The notes beneath the pieces are model-generated. The model was not told where the DNA came from and made no database searches. It saw only the letters and a program-made list of their open reading frames with translations. Of a stretch of 64,000 nucleotides of DNA, positions 63,241 through 64,000 are shown piece by piece. The number at the start of each line of letters is the position of its first letter. Within the stretch, counting starts at the first letter, position 1. This DNA comes from Moritella sp. PE36 (GTDB taxonomy: Bacteria > Pseudomonadota > Gammaproteobacteria > Enterobacterales > Moritellaceae). The stretch covers positions 49,479 to 113,478 of the forward strand of contig NZ_ABCQ01000012.1 in NCBI RefSeq assembly GCF_000170855.1, written 5' to 3'. The position numbers and the translations under genes are program-made.

Positions 63241-64000
63241 ATGGGGATGTTACCGCAACTCTTTAGTGCAATGAAAAAGCTGGCCGGTTCCGATATGTAT
63301 ATCTCTGCGGGTATTGCGCCGACAGTGAAAGTACACGGTTCATTACGTGCGCTCTCGGAACATAAATTAACCGCAGAGCAATCGTTAGCCTTAGTCAAAG
63401 AAGCCATGTCTGAGGATGAGTATGCTTCTTTTTACCGCACCAAAGAATCTAATTTTGGTATTTTCATGCCAGATATTGGTCGTTTCCGTGTCAGTGCATT
63501 TTGGCAATTAGAAAAAGCTGGCATGGTTATTCGGCGTATTGAAACCGAAATTCCAGCCATGGATGACTTACACTTACCACCAATATTAAAACACACGGCA
63601 CTCGAAAAGCGTGGTTTAATATTGGTGGTTGGTGCGACTGGTTCGGGTAAGTCGACCACCCAAGCAGCGATGGTGGGTTATCGAAATCAAAACTCATCGG
63701 GGCATATCTTAACCATTGAAGACCCCATTGAGTTTGTCCATGAACATGGTAGTTGTATTATCACCCAGCGTGAAGTGGGTATCGATACCGAGTCGTTTGA
63801 AGAGGCGTTAAAGAGTTCCTTGCGCCAAGCGCCTGATGTTATTCTTATTGGTGAGATCCGCTCGCAAGAAACCATGGAATTTGCCTTGGCGTTTGCGGAA
63901 ACGGGTCATTTATGTATGGCGACGTTACATGCAACCAATGCTAACCAAGCCATCGATCGTATTTTGCACTTAGTACCAAAAGAAAAACATGCGCAATTGT
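63241..64000 (+). CDS. pilU: Type IV pilus ATPase PilU (partial, runs off the window)
   Basis: PilT-dependent accessory retraction ATPase. 253 codons are visible without a stop. ATG 63241 has AAGGA eight bases upstream; ATG 63232 is in frame but overlaps that SD. Translation shows SDMYISAGIAPTVKVHG, Walker A GATGSGKST (131-139), LTIEDPIEFVHEHG, Walker B VILIGEIRS and GHLCMATLHATNANQAIDR. The C-terminus is beyond position 64000. Confidence 0.95.
   Translation, partial: MGMLPQLFSAMKKLAGSDMYISAGIAPTVKVHGSLRALSEHKLTAEQSLALVKEAMSEDEYASFYRTKESNFGIFMPDIGRFRVSAFWQLEKAGMVIRRIETEIPAMDDLHLPPILKHTALEKRGLILVVGATGSGKSTTQAAMVGYRNQNSSGHILTIEDPIEFVHEHGSCIITQREVGIDTESFEEALKSSLRQAPDVILIGEIRSQETMEFALAFAETGHLCMATLHATNANQAIDRILHLVPKEKHAQL

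Overview
The window reads as chromosome of a marine gammaproteobacterium of the order Alteromonadales. Moritella or a close relative (Psychromonas, Shewanella) is my best guess, inferred from moderate-to-low GC, the E. coli-like superoperons (aroK-aroB-damX-dam-rpe-gph-trpS; mutY-yggX-mltC; hemW-rdgB/yggT/proC/yggS), the mrcA/pilMNOPQ divergence and a type IV pilus motor pair. No rRNA, phage, insertion sequence or CRISPR array is visible. Almost everything is core genome; the less ordinary parts are the nitrate/nitrite island, a secreted RelA/SpoT-fold protein, an expanded tRNA array and a recurrent class of short tandem repeats at gene ends.

Layout. 0.1-15 kb: metH; a divergent DMT exporter/AraC regulator pair; rsmD divergent from ftsY-ftsE-ftsX; a GGDEF protein convergent with an OapA/YtfB-like protein; parC-plsC. 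15-24 kb: rsmC divergent from dapA, two secreted DUF1566 (Lcl domain) proteins, oxyR, mrcA. 24-36 kb: pilMNOPQ, then the aroK to trpS superoperon. 36-48 kb: a MarC-family gene and eda with a heptanucleotide repeat between them, then the nitrogen island. On the minus strand this is cobA-nirB-nirD-PP2C/kinase; on the plus strand it is nasA plus a fused ferredoxin/membrane-anchor gene. The two operons diverge from a 407-bp region that contains two sigma-54 -24/-12 matches, one facing each way, and an NtrC-type palindrome between them. 48-52 kb: rpoH (separated from ftsYEX), a small hypothetical gene, the secreted RelA/SpoT-fold protein, an OmpA-type lipoprotein and eight tRNA genes (Phe x4, Thr x3, Asn). 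52-64 kb: mltC with a substituted catalytic residue, yggX, mutY, trmB, yggL, glsA, hemW, rdgB, a DUF4426 gene, yggT, proC, yggS, pilT and the start of pilU.

How genes work together. NasA should reduce nitrate to nitrite in the cytoplasm, probably taking electrons from the quinol pool through the fused four-cluster ferredoxin/DmsC-like anchor. NirBD then makes ammonium, with CobA supplying the siroheme precursor. The cis-elements imply shared nitrogen control (NtrC/RpoN). PilMNOPQ with PilT/PilU and the peptidoglycan enzymes (MrcA, MltC, DamX, FtsEX, OapA-like) make up the envelope and pilus machinery.

Most notable signals: (1) the divergent sigma-54/NtrC nitrate island with its quinol-type electron donor; (2) a signal-peptide protein with a RelA/SpoT synthetase-like fold that keeps its key Asp and Glu; (3) at least five genes (ftsX, oxyR, pilP, gph, proC) whose stop codon lies in a short decayed tandem repeat; (4) orphan leader structures upstream of dapA and aroK; (5) MltC with Asp where the catalytic Glu should be. 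All functional calls rest on reading motifs; no database search was possible.
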